Below, in pieces: positions 8,949 to 18,243 of a stretch of DNA of 64,000 nucleotides (its first letter is position 1; every line of letters starts with the position of its first letter). The stretch is taken from contig JAUNDT010000006.1 of assembly GCA_030525945.1 (NCBI GenBank), positions 1 through 64,000 of the forward strand. Reading direction: 5' to 3'. A program made the translations under genes and the position numbers. Under the pieces are notes generated by a model. It did not search any database. It was not told the origin of the DNA and was given only the letters and a program-made list of their open reading frames with translations. The DNA comes from Coriobacteriaceae bacterium. Its GTDB lineage: Bacteria > Actinomycetota > Coriobacteriia > Coriobacteriales > Coriobacteriaceae.

Positions 8949-9391
8949 CGTCTTGCCTCCACAATCGCAACAGGCGCGCGGCAACACAAAGCGCGCCCTC
9001 CCCCAACGCCCGCGCTCATGCAGCGCACGCGGGCGATCGATTTCGCCGTTCCCCCAGCTGACCTGGTTTTTGACCCCACACCTGCGCACTGGGACGTTTG
9101 CTCCGCCGCCGCAACGGCTTCACGACTAGCCCGCTCGCCCGCGAGACACCTATTGCCTCAAAAAGAATAAGACGGACGGTGCGACTGACCTCTAGGACGC
9201 GCCATGATCGCCTCTGCGCGCACGCATTGGCTTACGTGGATCCCTTTGACCGCGTCTGTCCTGGACTAAGACGCGCGAAGGCGCCGGGCGCCCGCACGTC
9301 CGCAACCACAGCCTGGAAGGAACTAACGGGACAGTATACCGCAGGTTGCAGGGGTAGCGCGCAGGGAGACCGCACGTGTTTGGGCGGTTTA
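8949..9391. other. 443-base intergenic region
   Basis: No convincing gene on either strand. The only promoter-like signal is a TATACT on the minus strand near 9330 without a good -35 partner; if used, it would give the lipoprotein gene a leader of almost 400 bases. The short CCAGGTCAG near 9060 is not embedded in an SRP RNA fold. Confidence 0.3.
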
Positions 9392-10213
9392 TCAGCCCCA
9401 CACGCGCGCGTACGCCACGCCGTCCACGCGGCGCGCGCCGGCGCCCTTGAGCGCCTGGGCCGCCGCCGTGAGGGTCGCGCCCGTGGTGATAACGTCGTCG
9501 AGCAGCAGCACGCGGCGGCCCTCGACGAGCTCGGGTGCCACGACGGCATACACGTCGAGCGAGCGCTCGATGCGCTGCTCGCGGCCGAGTTCGCGCTGGT
9601 CAACGCTGCCGCGCTTGGCGAGGGCGTCGACTAGAGGCAGGCCCGTTTCCTCGCAAAAGGCGCGGGCGATGAGTTCCATGTGGTCGAAGCCGCGGCGGCG
9701 ATACGCCGAGGCGGTGGCTGGCACGAACACCACCGCATCGGCGGCGGAGAGCAGGCCCGAGAAGCGCTGCGGGTCCCGCTCCTCGGCGTTGCGGGCGGCA
9801 TGCGCCATGGCCTGGGCGATGAGCGCGCCGAGCCGACGCTCGCCCGCGTCCTTGTACGCGCGCACGATGCGCGAAGGCGGCCCGTCGAACACCGCCGCGG
9901 CCACGCAGCGGTCGAGCACGGTGGAAGTGCCATCGCACTCGGTGCACAGCATGCGGCCAAAGGGAGCGCCGCAATGGGCACACGCCTCCTTGGGGTCGAT
10001 GAACATCGTCTCCGCAAGGCACCGCTCGCAGATGAGCTCCCCTGCGCGCTCGCAGCTTGCGCACCGCGTGGGTGAGATCAACTCGAGCGCCTCCTCGCAC
10101 ATGCGGGTGGCCACGCGGGCCAGGCGAGTTTTCCACCGGCTCTCACCCGTTTCCACCGTAGCGGTCACATCTGCCCTGGTTCTGCTCATAATCTGCCCCA
10201 AATCTGCCGGCAT
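9392..10213 (-). CDS. ComF family phosphoribosyltransferase-like protein
   Basis: 273 residues. Two CxxC pairs in the N-terminal half (C..C..C..C, then CAHC and CTEC) form zinc-ribbon-like elements. The C-terminal half is a type-I PRTase fold with the PRPP loop VLLLDDVITTGATL near residue 245. ComF proteins are linked to natural DNA uptake and, in some bacteria, to helicase partners; the exact reaction is unknown. The ATG at 10213 has GGGGAGGG 8 bases upstream, better than the ATG at 10189. It follows ricT and holB in the same direction. Confidence 0.85.
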   Translation of the reverse strand: MPADLGQIMSRTRADVTATVETGESRWKTRLARVATRMCEEALELISPTRCASCERAGELICERCLAETMFIDPKEACAHCGAPFGRMLCTECDGTSTVLDRCVAAAVFDGPPSRIVRAYKDAGERRLGALIAQAMAHAARNAEERDPQRFSGLLSAADAVVFVPATASAYRRRGFDHMELIARAFCEETGLPLVDALAKRGSVDQRELGREQRIERSLDVYAVVAPELVEGRRVLLLDDVITTGATLTAAAQALKGAGARRVDGVAYARVWG

Positions 10214-10295
10214 GAAAAACGCCCTCCCCTGCATGTGCGGGTGGAGGACGCATACGCGATATGTTCGCGGGCGCCTGAGCACAAGGCGCGCACGG

Positions 10296-11891
10296 TTACT
10301 CGGCAGACGGGGCACCGGATTCGCCGCCGCCCTGCTTGGGCTTGCGACGAGAGCGGCGACGGCGCTTCTTGGGCTCGCCGTCGTTCGCGCCCGACTCAGC
10401 GCGGGACTGCCCGTCGTGCGGGCGCGTCTGCGCACCGCCGCCATCTCCCGGACGGCGGCGCTGGACCTTCACCTCACCGGCGGCCAGCTGATCGGCAACC
10501 GAAGGCGTCTCGGGCTTGTGCGAACGGGCGCGCGGCTGCGACTTGGGCGCCTGCGGCTCGTTCGCCTGCGCGGAAGACGTGTGCCTGCGGCGACGGCTGC
10601 GGCCGGGCGCGGCGTCGTTCGAGCTCGGAGCTGCGGCGGCGTTCTCGCGCGCTGTGCTCTCCGCGGGCTTTGCGGTAGCCGAGGCACCGGAGCGATGGCG
10701 ACGGCGGCGCGACGGGGCCTGCTCGGAAGCGGCCTCGGCCTGAGGTGCGGGGGCTTCCGCATCGGAGCGGCGACGGCGACGGCGCGGGGCGTTGGCAGGT
10801 TGATCGTCCTCAGCCTGAGCTGCGGCTTTACGCGAGCGTCCACCGCGGCTGGAGCCGGAGCCCTCGAACTTGGCGGCCTCCTCCTCGCGCATGCGCTTGC
10901 GGCGCGGCGTGGGGCCACTCGCCACGATGCGGTCGGCGGTGGACAGGCCGTCGCCCACGTCCACGCCGTTCTTGCGGTCGAGCTCCATGAGGGCGAGCTG
11001 CAGGTCGGGCGAGTCGAGGCGCTCGAGCACATCGCGCGTCACGCAGTCCGGGCGGCAGGAGCACTTCTGCTGCTCGCAGCGCTCCTTGTTCTCGTCGGTG
11101 CAGCTCATGTCCGACAGGTTCACGCGGAACACCTTGCCGCTTTCGAGGCGCAAAACCAGCTGCTCGCGCGGGGTGTTGTACTCCACGATGCGCGCCTTGC
11201 CGAGCGGCGTGTCGATGAGCGTCTTCTTTTTGGGAGCGCGGCTCTTAAAGTCCTTATAGGCCTCGAACTCGTAGCGCAAACAGCACATGAGGCGGCCGCA
11301 CACGCCCGAGATCTTGGCGGAATTGAGCGGCAGATCCTGCTCCTTGGCCATGCGGATGGAGACGGGCTCGAACTGCCCGCCAAAACGCGTGCAGCACAGC
11401 TCCTGGCCGCAGGTGGCGTAACCGCCCTGCAGACGGGTCTCGTCGCGCACGCCGATCTGGCGCATGTCCACGCGCACGTGGAAGTGGGCGGAGAGATCCT
11501 TCACGAGCTGGCGGAAGTCCACGCGGTCCTCTGCGGCGAAGTAGAACACGGCCTTCTCGCCACCGAACAGGTACTCGACGCCCACGGGCTTCATGTCGAG
11601 GTCGTTCTTCTCCACCAGGCGGCGGAAGTCGAACATGGCGTCCTCGCCGGCGTCGGCGAGCTCGTCGGCGCGGTCAAGGTCGGCATCGGTTGCAATGCGC
11701 AGGACCGGCTTGAGCGGGGCGGCGAGCTCCTCGGGCTCGACCTCAAAGGGATCGGCCACAACCAAACCGATCTCGGTGCCGCGCTCGGTGGAGCACACGG
11801 CGTGATCGCCCTCGAGGATGTCGAGATACTGCGGGTCAAACCACAGCTCACGAGCCGCAAAAGCGAACTTGACGGGTACGACTACGGGCAT
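10296..11891 (-). CDS. ricT: PSP1/RicT-family protein with long Arg/Ala-rich tail
   Basis: 531 residues. Residues 1-270 contain a PSP1 domain with the cysteine motifs CGQELCC and CGRLMCCLRYEFE, and a KSRAPKKK-type basic segment. In B. subtilis the homologue YaaT/RicT forms the Ric (Y) complex that binds Fe-S clusters and stimulates RNase Y processing. A further CxxC-rich stretch (EQQKCSCRPDC) follows. Residues about 320-531 are low complexity, with clusters of 5-6 arginines separated by Ala/Pro/Ser, probably an RNA-binding disordered tail. The start overlaps the holB stop by 10 bases, as in the widely conserved holB-ricT pair. Confidence 0.88.
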   Translation of the reverse strand: MPVVVPVKFAFAARELWFDPQYLDILEGDHAVCSTERGTEIGLVVADPFEVEPEELAAPLKPVLRIATDADLDRADELADAGEDAMFDFRRLVEKNDLDMKPVGVEYLFGGEKAVFYFAAEDRVDFRQLVKDLSAHFHVRVDMRQIGVRDETRLQGGYATCGQELCCTRFGGQFEPVSIRMAKEQDLPLNSAKISGVCGRLMCCLRYEFEAYKDFKSRAPKKKTLIDTPLGKARIVEYNTPREQLVLRLESGKVFRVNLSDMSCTDENKERCEQQKCSCRPDCVTRDVLERLDSPDLQLALMELDRKNGVDVGDGLSTADRIVASGPTPRRKRMREEEAAKFEGSGSSRGGRSRKAAAQAEDDQPANAPRRRRRRSDAEAPAPQAEAASEQAPSRRRRHRSGASATAKPAESTARENAAAAPSSNDAAPGRSRRRRHTSSAQANEPQAPKSQPRARSHKPETPSVADQLAAGEVKVQRRRPGDGGGAQTRPHDGQSRAESGANDGEPKKRRRRSRRKPKQGGGESGAPSAE

Positions 11892-13222
11892 TTGAGCGCC
11901 TTCCTTATATCAAAGAGCATGACCTCGACGGCCAGCTGGGGAGTGACGTTGCGGGCAATGCGTTCCTCGGCCGATGACACGGCGTCGAGCGCGCGCAGGA
12001 CGCCCGCGGTCGTGGCGCGCGCGGCAAGGCGGCCCACCACGTCGGAAACGTCTTCGTTGACGGGTTCGGCGGCGCCCTCGAGCTGCATGAGCACGTCACG
12101 CAGCAACGAGCGGACGCTCGCCAGAGCTTCCATCATACCCGAACGCTCGCGGGCATTCAGCTCGCGCTTGTTACGGTCTTCCAGCTGCTTTAAAGCACCA
12201 CGGGACAGGTAGTCCTGGTTTTGCTCGAGGACGGCCTGCTGGGTTTTTTCGACGTCGGCAAGCGGGGCCTTGATGGCGAGCATGAGCTCCTTGGCGCAAG
12301 CGAGGATGTCCGCCTCGTCCGCATGGGCCAAAGCGTCGATGGCGCGGACCATAGCGCGACGCGCCGCCACACGGTCGGCGGACTTGAGGAACTCGACGGC
12401 GCGCGCGGGGCTGCCCGCCACCGACACCGCCATGCGGCAGCGCGCGGCCGGCTGGCCCGTGGCATGCTCGACCGCGGAGGTGGACTCCTCGAGCGAGAGT
12501 GGGCGGAACGGCACGCACTGGCAGCGGGAGACGATGGTGGGGAGCATGACCTCGGCGCTCGTGCCCAGCAGGATGAACGTCACGTTCGCCGGGGGCTCTT
12601 CGAGTGTTTTGAGCAGCGCGTTCGCGGTGTTCGCGCGCAGCTGCTCGGCGCGGTCGATGATGTAGACCTTCGCCCGGGCGCGGATGGGTGAGAGCGCGAC
12701 GTCCTCGAGCAGGTCGCGCGTCTGCGCGATGAGGTAGCCAGTCGCCGACTCGGGGGCGAGATAGTGCACGTCGGGATGCGTGCGGCGGGCCACGCGACGG
12801 CAGTCGTCGCAGGCTGTGCATGCGCCCGGGCCGAGCGGGGTTGCCGCAGGGGTAACGGTGCCCGTTTCAACAACGACGTCACTTGAGGCGTTGACGGAAC
12901 CGCCGGCCTCCCCCGCGGCGCCGGGGCCCGATTTCGGTTCACAACCGAAAGAAACTTTTGGATTTGAGGGGGTTTTGCTTCGGTTGTGAACCGCTTTTTC
13001 GGAGTCGGACGCCCCATGCGGCTCCGAGCCGTTCGGACACAGCAGCGCTTGGGCGAGCGCCCAGGCGGCGTCGAGCTTTCCCGAGCCCGGCATGCCGAGG
13101 AACAGATACGCGTGGCTCGTTCGACCGCCCGCGACCGCCCGCACAAAGTAGTCGCGCACGCGCGGCTGCGTGTCGAGCTGCGCCAGCAGGCTGTTGGGCG
13201 CGATTCCCCTATGCTTGCCCAC
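11882..13222 (-). CDS. holB: DNA polymerase III subunit delta prime
   Basis: 446 residues of the clamp-loader AAA+ fold. It shows a phosphate-loop-like GMPGSGK, a zinc module ending in CTACDDCRRVA, the sensor strand VYIIDRAEQL, and TANALLKTLEEPP and SRCQ (SRC) motifs. I chose GTG at 13222 because GGGAGGGG sits 5 bases upstream; the ATG 6 codons earlier has no ribosome-binding site. Between the P-loop helix and the zinc module is an insertion of roughly 65 residues not expected in the family. It contains a DNA palindrome pair and has lower GC. It remains in frame, so the gene is probably functional. Confidence 0.9.
   Translation of the reverse strand: MGKHRGIAPNSLLAQLDTQPRVRDYFVRAVAGGRTSHAYLFLGMPGSGKLDAAWALAQALLCPNGSEPHGASDSEKAVHNRSKTPSNPKVSFGCEPKSGPGAAGEAGGSVNASSDVVVETGTVTPAATPLGPGACTACDDCRRVARRTHPDVHYLAPESATGYLIAQTRDLLEDVALSPIRARAKVYIIDRAEQLRANTANALLKTLEEPPANVTFILLGTSAEVMLPTIVSRCQCVPFRPLSLEESTSAVEHATGQPAARCRMAVSVAGSPARAVEFLKSADRVAARRAMVRAIDALAHADEADILACAKELMLAIKAPLADVEKTQQAVLEQNQDYLSRGALKQLEDRNKRELNARERSGMMEALASVRSLLRDVLMQLEGAAEPVNEDVSDVVGRLAARATTAGVLRALDAVSSAEERIARNVTPQLAVEVMLFDIRKALKCP
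12932..12993. repeat. palindrome pair inside holB
   Basis: Two copies of a small palindrome, TTTCGGTTcacAACCGAAA at 12932-12950 and its inverted copy at 12979-12993, form a perfect 15-bp inverted repeat around a 29-base A/T-rich spacer. It lies wholly within the coding insertion of holB, in frame, and looks like a small inserted element. Confidence 0.7.
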
Positions 13223-13303
13223 GCGATCCCCTCCCGATTCCAACCGCATCGTTCGTTCGCATTTCATCATACTCAAAATGAGGGGATGCACCGACACGCG
13301 GAG

Positions 13304-15085
13304 CTATCCCCGCTCGAAGACGCGCTTGCCGGCCACGTAGGTCGCCTGAACCTGCGCCGCCTGAATCTCGTCGGGCTCGCATGCCGTAATGTCTCGGTCG
13401 AGCACCGTAAAGTCCGCCAGGTAACCGGGTGCGATACGTCCCAGTTCCCGCTCGCGACCAACGGCGGCGGCACTGCCCGCGGTATAGATACGCAACGCCT
13501 CAGCAGCGGAAATGCGCTCGCTCGGCAGCCATCCACCCCGCGGCTCGTGCGTGAACGGATCCTGTCGTGTAACCGCGCAGTAGATCACGTTCATGCTGTT
13601 CACCGCCGTGATAGGCGAGTCGGTACCGAACGCCTGGTCAACACCGTGCGCCGCATACGTTGCGAACGGCCACATCACGCGGCTGCGCTGCGGCCCCAAA
13701 TCTCGCTCGGGACCGCCCGGGTCGAGCGTGATGTGCCCGGGCTGGGAGCTAGCCAGCACGTCCAGCTCACGCAGACGGTCGATATCACCGGGCAGGAGAT
13801 TCTCCAAATGCTCCAGCGTGTTGCGGCCCTGCTGCGGTGCGCCGAACCGGGCGCGGGCCTCCTCAAAGATGCCGAGCGCCTCGTGAATCGCGCGGTCGCC
13901 AATTGCATGGATGCGCACGGAATGGCCCCGCTCGGCGGCTGCGAGCACGAGCGCGCGCATGCAGTCAGCGGGCACCGTGGGGCGGCCGCAATCGCCGGGA
14001 GTGCGCGCGTTGGCATACGGGTCGGTGAGCCACGCCGTGTGCTGGCTGCTCACGCCGTCGAAGAACTGCTTGAAGCCCGGCGCGCGCAACAGGGGAAACT
14101 CGGCGCCGGCGTAGCGCGCCTGCAGCGCTTCCAGCCGCGACTGATCGTCCAGCAACGTGGGATACAGGTGGGCGCGCAGGGTGAGTTTGCCGGCGCGCGA
14201 AAGAGCCTCGTACACGTCGTCGCGGATGAAGTCGCAACCCGGATGCGGCATGAGCGCCATGTCGCAGATGGACGTGATGCCCTGCTCCGCCATGCGGGCC
14301 ATCTGGACCTCGTACGCGCGGGCGATGTCGGCCTCGGTGAGCCACTCCAGGCAGCGGGGCAGCAGCTCCATCGCCGCCGCCTCGCGGATAATGCCCGTGA
14401 GCTCGCCGTTCTCATCGCGGTCGTAGCTGCCGCCCTGCGGAGGCACCGAGTCGCGCGTCACGCCCAGCGCCACGAGCGCACACGAGTTCACCCACAGGGT
14501 ATGGCCGTCGCCCGAGTACATAACGCACGGACGATCGGGGAAGGCCTCGTCGAGCGAGCGCTTGGTGGGCGGCACGGACGGGTCCCAGCGATAGTCGCGC
14601 CAACCTTGGGTAACCACCCAGGCATGGCTCGGCAGCCCCGCCGCGAACTCGCGCGTGCGCGCCACCAGCTCCGCCTCGCTCGCGCCCATGTGCATAAGCA
14701 GATAAGGAGACTCGCCGAGCGCCGTGTGGAAGAAATGCAGATGGGCGTCGTGGAAACCCGGGCAGATCAAGGCGTCGCCGTAGTCGAAAACCGACGTGGA
14801 TGCGGGGCAGGCCGCCTCCACATCTGCGCGCGAGCCCACAAGGACGATGCGGTCCTGCGCCACGGCAAACGCCAACGGACTGGCCGCGCGTTCGCCTGCC
14901 GAGCTGGTGAACACACGCGTCGAGGTAACGATGTAGTCGGCGTTTTGGCTGGTTGCGCCTCGGGTGCTCGTGATGCGGTCGCCCACACCTTTGCGCTGTG
15001 TGGTCGAGCGGTTTACGCCTCGACCTCCCGCGCACTGGCAACCCGTGCCCTCAGCCGTTCCGCCCGACGTGCTATCCGCGTTCAT
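13304..15085 (-). CDS. YtcJ-like amidohydrolase (metal-dependent, composite domain)
   Basis: 593 residues of the amidohydrolase superfamily, YtcJ/N-substituted formamide deformylase-like. It shows the first metal motif HDAHLHF after a beta-sandwich half (LICPGFHDAHLH), GWRDYRWD, HAIGDRAIHEAL, HLENLLP, FGTDSP (metal Asp), and the typical C-terminal IAPGYLADFTVLDRD. Such enzymes hydrolyse amide or related C-N bonds; the substrate is unknown. The N-terminal 45 residues are Gly/Ser/Thr-rich and may be unstructured. AGGAGG precedes the ATG. The start overlaps the end of the upstream nuclease gene by 14 bases, so it may be translated from the same mRNA, although it looks functionally unrelated. Confidence 0.85.
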   Translation of the reverse strand: MNADSTSGGTAEGTGCQCAGGRGVNRSTTQRKGVGDRITSTRGATSQNADYIVTSTRVFTSSAGERAASPLAFAVAQDRIVLVGSRADVEAACPASTSVFDYGDALICPGFHDAHLHFFHTALGESPYLLMHMGASEAELVARTREFAAGLPSHAWVVTQGWRDYRWDPSVPPTKRSLDEAFPDRPCVMYSGDGHTLWVNSCALVALGVTRDSVPPQGGSYDRDENGELTGIIREAAAMELLPRCLEWLTEADIARAYEVQMARMAEQGITSICDMALMPHPGCDFIRDDVYEALSRAGKLTLRAHLYPTLLDDQSRLEALQARYAGAEFPLLRAPGFKQFFDGVSSQHTAWLTDPYANARTPGDCGRPTVPADCMRALVLAAAERGHSVRIHAIGDRAIHEALGIFEEARARFGAPQQGRNTLEHLENLLPGDIDRLRELDVLASSQPGHITLDPGGPERDLGPQRSRVMWPFATYAAHGVDQAFGTDSPITAVNSMNVIYCAVTRQDPFTHEPRGGWLPSERISAAEALRIYTAGSAAAVGRERELGRIAPGYLADFTVLDRDITACEPDEIQAAQVQATYVAGKRVFERG

Positions 15086-18000
15086 CACGTTCTTCCTCCT
15101 TGTGCTCAAGCGTCTTTGCGTAGAGCTTAGCCCGGTTCTTTTGGGCGGGTGTCCAATGCGCGAAGAGCCAGCACTCCTCGCCGGCGATGGTCGTCTGCTC
15201 GTAGTGCGCGGCTTCGCGACCCTCGGGCTTGCGGCGGCGCAGTAGCGGACGATCGAGCCGCAGGTATCTCTGCGCCCACCTGATGTTGTACGCCATCTCG
15301 ATATCGTCAAGGTGGCTGAGGATGTTATCGATGCTGGCGCGCGTTGCCTCGTCCAGGTCGAACAGCGTCGACTTCTTGCGCTTCTTCTCGGCCTTTTGCT
15401 TGGGAAGGCTCGCTTTTTTGACCGGCTTTGGTGCCTGGGGAGCAGGGATGTCCTTCTCCGCAGCGTTGTCCAGCGCGGCGGCGCGCCCTTGCTCGGCGGC
15501 GCGCTTCCGTTCCGCGGCACGCTCCCGTTCCGCGGCAAGCCTCTTCTTGTGGCCTCGCTTGAACTTTCGCGCCGATGTTGGAGGTTGAGGGGCGCCATCG
15601 GTATCTTCCGGTGAAGCGGCGCCCGGCTGGGCAGTCGAAGCGACCGGCGCGTCCACCTGGGCAGTCGAGGCAACCGGCGCCCCCTCCTGCGCTGTCGCCG
15701 CCAAACCCTCGTCCAGCCAGACCGCCACATCGCCGGGAGCGTTCACCTGTGCAGCCGAGACCGCGCGCTCGACCGGCGCGCCTGCCATGCCCGCAGACAC
15801 ATCCGACATGTCCATCGCGCTGGCAGATGTCTCCCCATGCGCCATCAATGCAGTAGCTGCCCCGAATCCTGTCGGCGCAACAGCCGCATCCGCCTGCACC
15901 GCAACACCCACCTGTACCACCGGATCCGCCGCGCTCGACACCTCCACAACAGCGGCAACCTCAGCAGCGGAAGCCTTCACAGCCGGATCACCCGCCGCGC
16001 CAAGCTCCGCACGGTCACCCAGGGTCAATTTGGCGCCAACCTCGTTCGTGGGCACCTGCACTGCGCCTCTCCCGCCAGCGCCATCCGCGACAGCGACCTT
16101 GACAGCCGCAGCCCCAGAAGCAGCCTCAACGGCAACCGCGCTCAAAGCCGTCACCTCAACAGCGGACATCTCGGCAGCAGGCGTTCTTAAACTCGTTCCG
16201 CCAACGGTGGCTGCCTCAGCAGGCGCCACCTCGGCAGCGGCAACCTTCGCGCTCAGCTCTGCAGCCTCCACAGCAGCGCCCTGCGCGCGCATATCATCGG
16301 TGTCCTGCGCCCGCATGCTGGCAACGCCACAAAACACCTCGGCAAAAACCGCATCGAGGCAGTCGGTCTCCGCATTGAGCACCGCCACGCCCGATCGCGG
16401 GCCAAACCCGCGCGTCATCGCCCACGGGGACGACTCGGCATATTGCACGGGAGCGTACTTTTGCTTGCCGGCGACCAGCCACACGGACGACACACGCTCG
16501 CCCGACGAGCCCATCACGTCCATGCGGTATTTGAGCGTGCACTCCGCAAACTCACCGCCCTTGGGGTACCCCATGAACAACTCGTGGGACTTGCGATACT
16601 TCGCGTCGACCACGTGATACGTGCGCACGCCCACCGGATCCGTCACCTCAATGAGGTAGTCCGGCGTCCAGTAATTCTGCATGCGCACGCCCTCTTTGTA
16701 GGACAGACGGTGCAGGACAACGCCCTCCTCCTCGAGCATATTCGAGCGGAAGATGGGCTGATAGTAGAGCTTCACTCCCAGCACACCGTCGCTGCCGCAG
16801 CGCTCCAGCTCGTACACGCTCGCCACGCCCGTCTCGGGCTTGAAGAACCCTTCCGGCTGGTAGGAACCGCAGCGCACCGCGCGCTCAACGGGCCCTGCGG
16901 GCGCGAACCCGCGTGCGTGGAGCCAGCCGAGCATACGGTGGAGCACGAAGTACTCGTACAGCTTGTCCAGCTTCGCGGCCTGAAGCGCGAGGCCCTCTTT
17001 TGCCAGGGAGAAGTCGCCGAACGCGAGCCATTCCTGCATGCAGCCGAATATGCGCATGTAGGGGTGCACCTCGGTGAAGATCTTGGTGCGGCGAACGCTG
17101 TATCCAAACGCCTCCTGCACGTCGGGCATGAACGCCCCGTACACGCGCCGCAGCTCGCGCGCACGCGATGCGCATGTATCGAGCCTATCTAAGAACGCGC
17201 GCTCGCGCGTGGCGTACGCGCGCACGATGGTGAGCGCCGGCAGCATGGAGGCGTCGCTCGAGATGCCCTGCAGCCGGTCCTCCATCGAGCGGACCTCGTG
17301 CGACGCCCGCTCAAGCGCCGTGTGAAGCAGCGAGGACACGCGCGCGATTTGGGTGAGAAATCCCAAGATCCGCTGGTTCTCGTAGCTGTTGTACGTCCTC
17401 ACGCGAACGGAGGTCTCCACCTTGCGAGGCATGTACCATCTGCCGTTGTAGTACACGCCCTCGCGCTCGGGGCACTCGGCCAGCACGCCCGTGTTGCGCG
17501 ACAGCCACATGAGCTCGTTGCGCCCCGCGTTGCGCACCGCCCCCAGCGGAACCGTGCGGTGCTGCTGGACAATGCGGCTATGCGCGCCCGAGCGAAAGAA
17601 GCTCCGGTGCCGCTCGTATTCCGCCAGCGAGCGCTCAATCAGCTCGACCATCGACGTGATCGACTTGGCGGAATGCTCGGCAGCCTGCCCGTCCATGATG
17701 GAATACGGGCCCGAGCCGTCGCGAGCGCAGCCGAACATCCAGCTCGACGGCACGTCGTCGGAGTCGAGCAGCTCGCTCAGCATGCCCTCGACGTTGGCGG
17801 AGTCCACCGGGTTTTGCGAACGGCACGGGATGTCACGCGTGGTGAGCAGGAGCGGCTCGGGCGCGCCCTCCAAGAACAGCTCGACCTCAACGCGAGCGAA
17901 CCCGTACGTCATTTTGAAGTACTGGGCAACGTGCTTGTGCTCGCCGGGATGCTTATGGTCCACGAGCGACATGCGAAACGCCGCGCAGTCGGCCTCCCCC

Positions 18001-18239
18001 TCCACGAGGGAGGTCTTGGTGTGCACGAGCTCCACCGGCTCGCCGCCGTTGATGCCCACGAACGCGCGCGTAGGTGCAAGCGAAGAGCTCAAGTGCAGGC
18101 ACAGCTCGTATGTGGCCGCATCGAGCACGCTGCCGCCCTCCGCCAGCCGCATGGCGTTGGGCACGTCCTCGACAGGAAACAGGTCAAAGGCGGCCCGCTC
18201 CTGCTCGTCGCGGCCCACACCCGCAAAGCAGATGCGCAT
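15072..18239 (-). CDS. DUF2357 / PD-(D/E)XK nuclease, partner of the McrB-like ATPase
   Basis: 1055 residues. Residues about 1-370 match the DUF2357 type of N-terminal region that precedes a PDDEXK_7 nuclease. The nuclease core is around 490-600, with TPDYLIEV (Asp526) and VVDAKY (D-x-K, 545-547) as the catalytic D...DxK set, and a conserved Tyr/Arg helix after it. Residues about 640-900 are an Ala/Val/Glu-rich low-complexity linker. The end is Lys/Arg-rich, then has a folded-looking segment from about 970 to 1040 with DIEMAYNIRWAQRYLRL. The start is 4 bases past the ATPase stop; a GTG 13 codons upstream is an alternative. By analogy with McrC it should be the cutting subunit driven by the ATPase. 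Confidence 0.8.
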   Translation of the reverse strand: MRICFAGVGRDEQERAAFDLFPVEDVPNAMRLAEGGSVLDAATYELCLHLSSSLAPTRAFVGINGGEPVELVHTKTSLVEGEADCAAFRMSLVDHKHPGEHKHVAQYFKMTYGFARVEVELFLEGAPEPLLLTTRDIPCRSQNPVDSANVEGMLSELLDSDDVPSSWMFGCARDGSGPYSIMDGQAAEHSAKSITSMVELIERSLAEYERHRSFFRSGAHSRIVQQHRTVPLGAVRNAGRNELMWLSRNTGVLAECPEREGVYYNGRWYMPRKVETSVRVRTYNSYENQRILGFLTQIARVSSLLHTALERASHEVRSMEDRLQGISSDASMLPALTIVRAYATRERAFLDRLDTCASRARELRRVYGAFMPDVQEAFGYSVRRTKIFTEVHPYMRIFGCMQEWLAFGDFSLAKEGLALQAAKLDKLYEYFVLHRMLGWLHARGFAPAGPVERAVRCGSYQPEGFFKPETGVASVYELERCGSDGVLGVKLYYQPIFRSNMLEEEGVVLHRLSYKEGVRMQNYWTPDYLIEVTDPVGVRTYHVVDAKYRKSHELFMGYPKGGEFAECTLKYRMDVMGSSGERVSSVWLVAGKQKYAPVQYAESSPWAMTRGFGPRSGVAVLNAETDCLDAVFAEVFCGVASMRAQDTDDMRAQGAAVEAAELSAKVAAAEVAPAEAATVGGTSLRTPAAEMSAVEVTALSAVAVEAASGAAAVKVAVADGAGGRGAVQVPTNEVGAKLTLGDRAELGAAGDPAVKASAAEVAAVVEVSSAADPVVQVGVAVQADAAVAPTGFGAATALMAHGETSASAMDMSDVSAGMAGAPVERAVSAAQVNAPGDVAVWLDEGLAATAQEGAPVASTAQVDAPVASTAQPGAASPEDTDGAPQPPTSARKFKRGHKKRLAAERERAAERKRAAEQGRAAALDNAAEKDIPAPQAPKPVKKASLPKQKAEKKRKKSTLFDLDEATRASIDNILSHLDDIEMAYNIRWAQRYLRLDRPLLRRRKPEGREAAHYEQTTIAGEECWLFAHWTPAQKNRAKLYAKTLEHKEEERDERG

Positions 18240-18243
18240 CGCC

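Noticed and set aside
9040-9100. SRP RNA candidate on the minus strand
   Set aside because: CCAGGTCAG is present, but the GGAA tetraloop context and helix 8 pairing are not.
8949-9391. Small coding frames in the gap between comF and the lipoprotein gene
   Set aside because: No ribosome-binding sites, atypical composition and no recognisable motifs.
9447-12212. 921-codon plus-strand open frame opposite comF and ricT
   Set aside because: Antisense to conserved genes; Arg/Ala-rich composition typical of GC-driven shadow frames.
12986-15130. 714-codon plus-strand open frame opposite the amidohydrolase
   Set aside because: The minus-strand gene has complete catalytic motifs; this frame has none.
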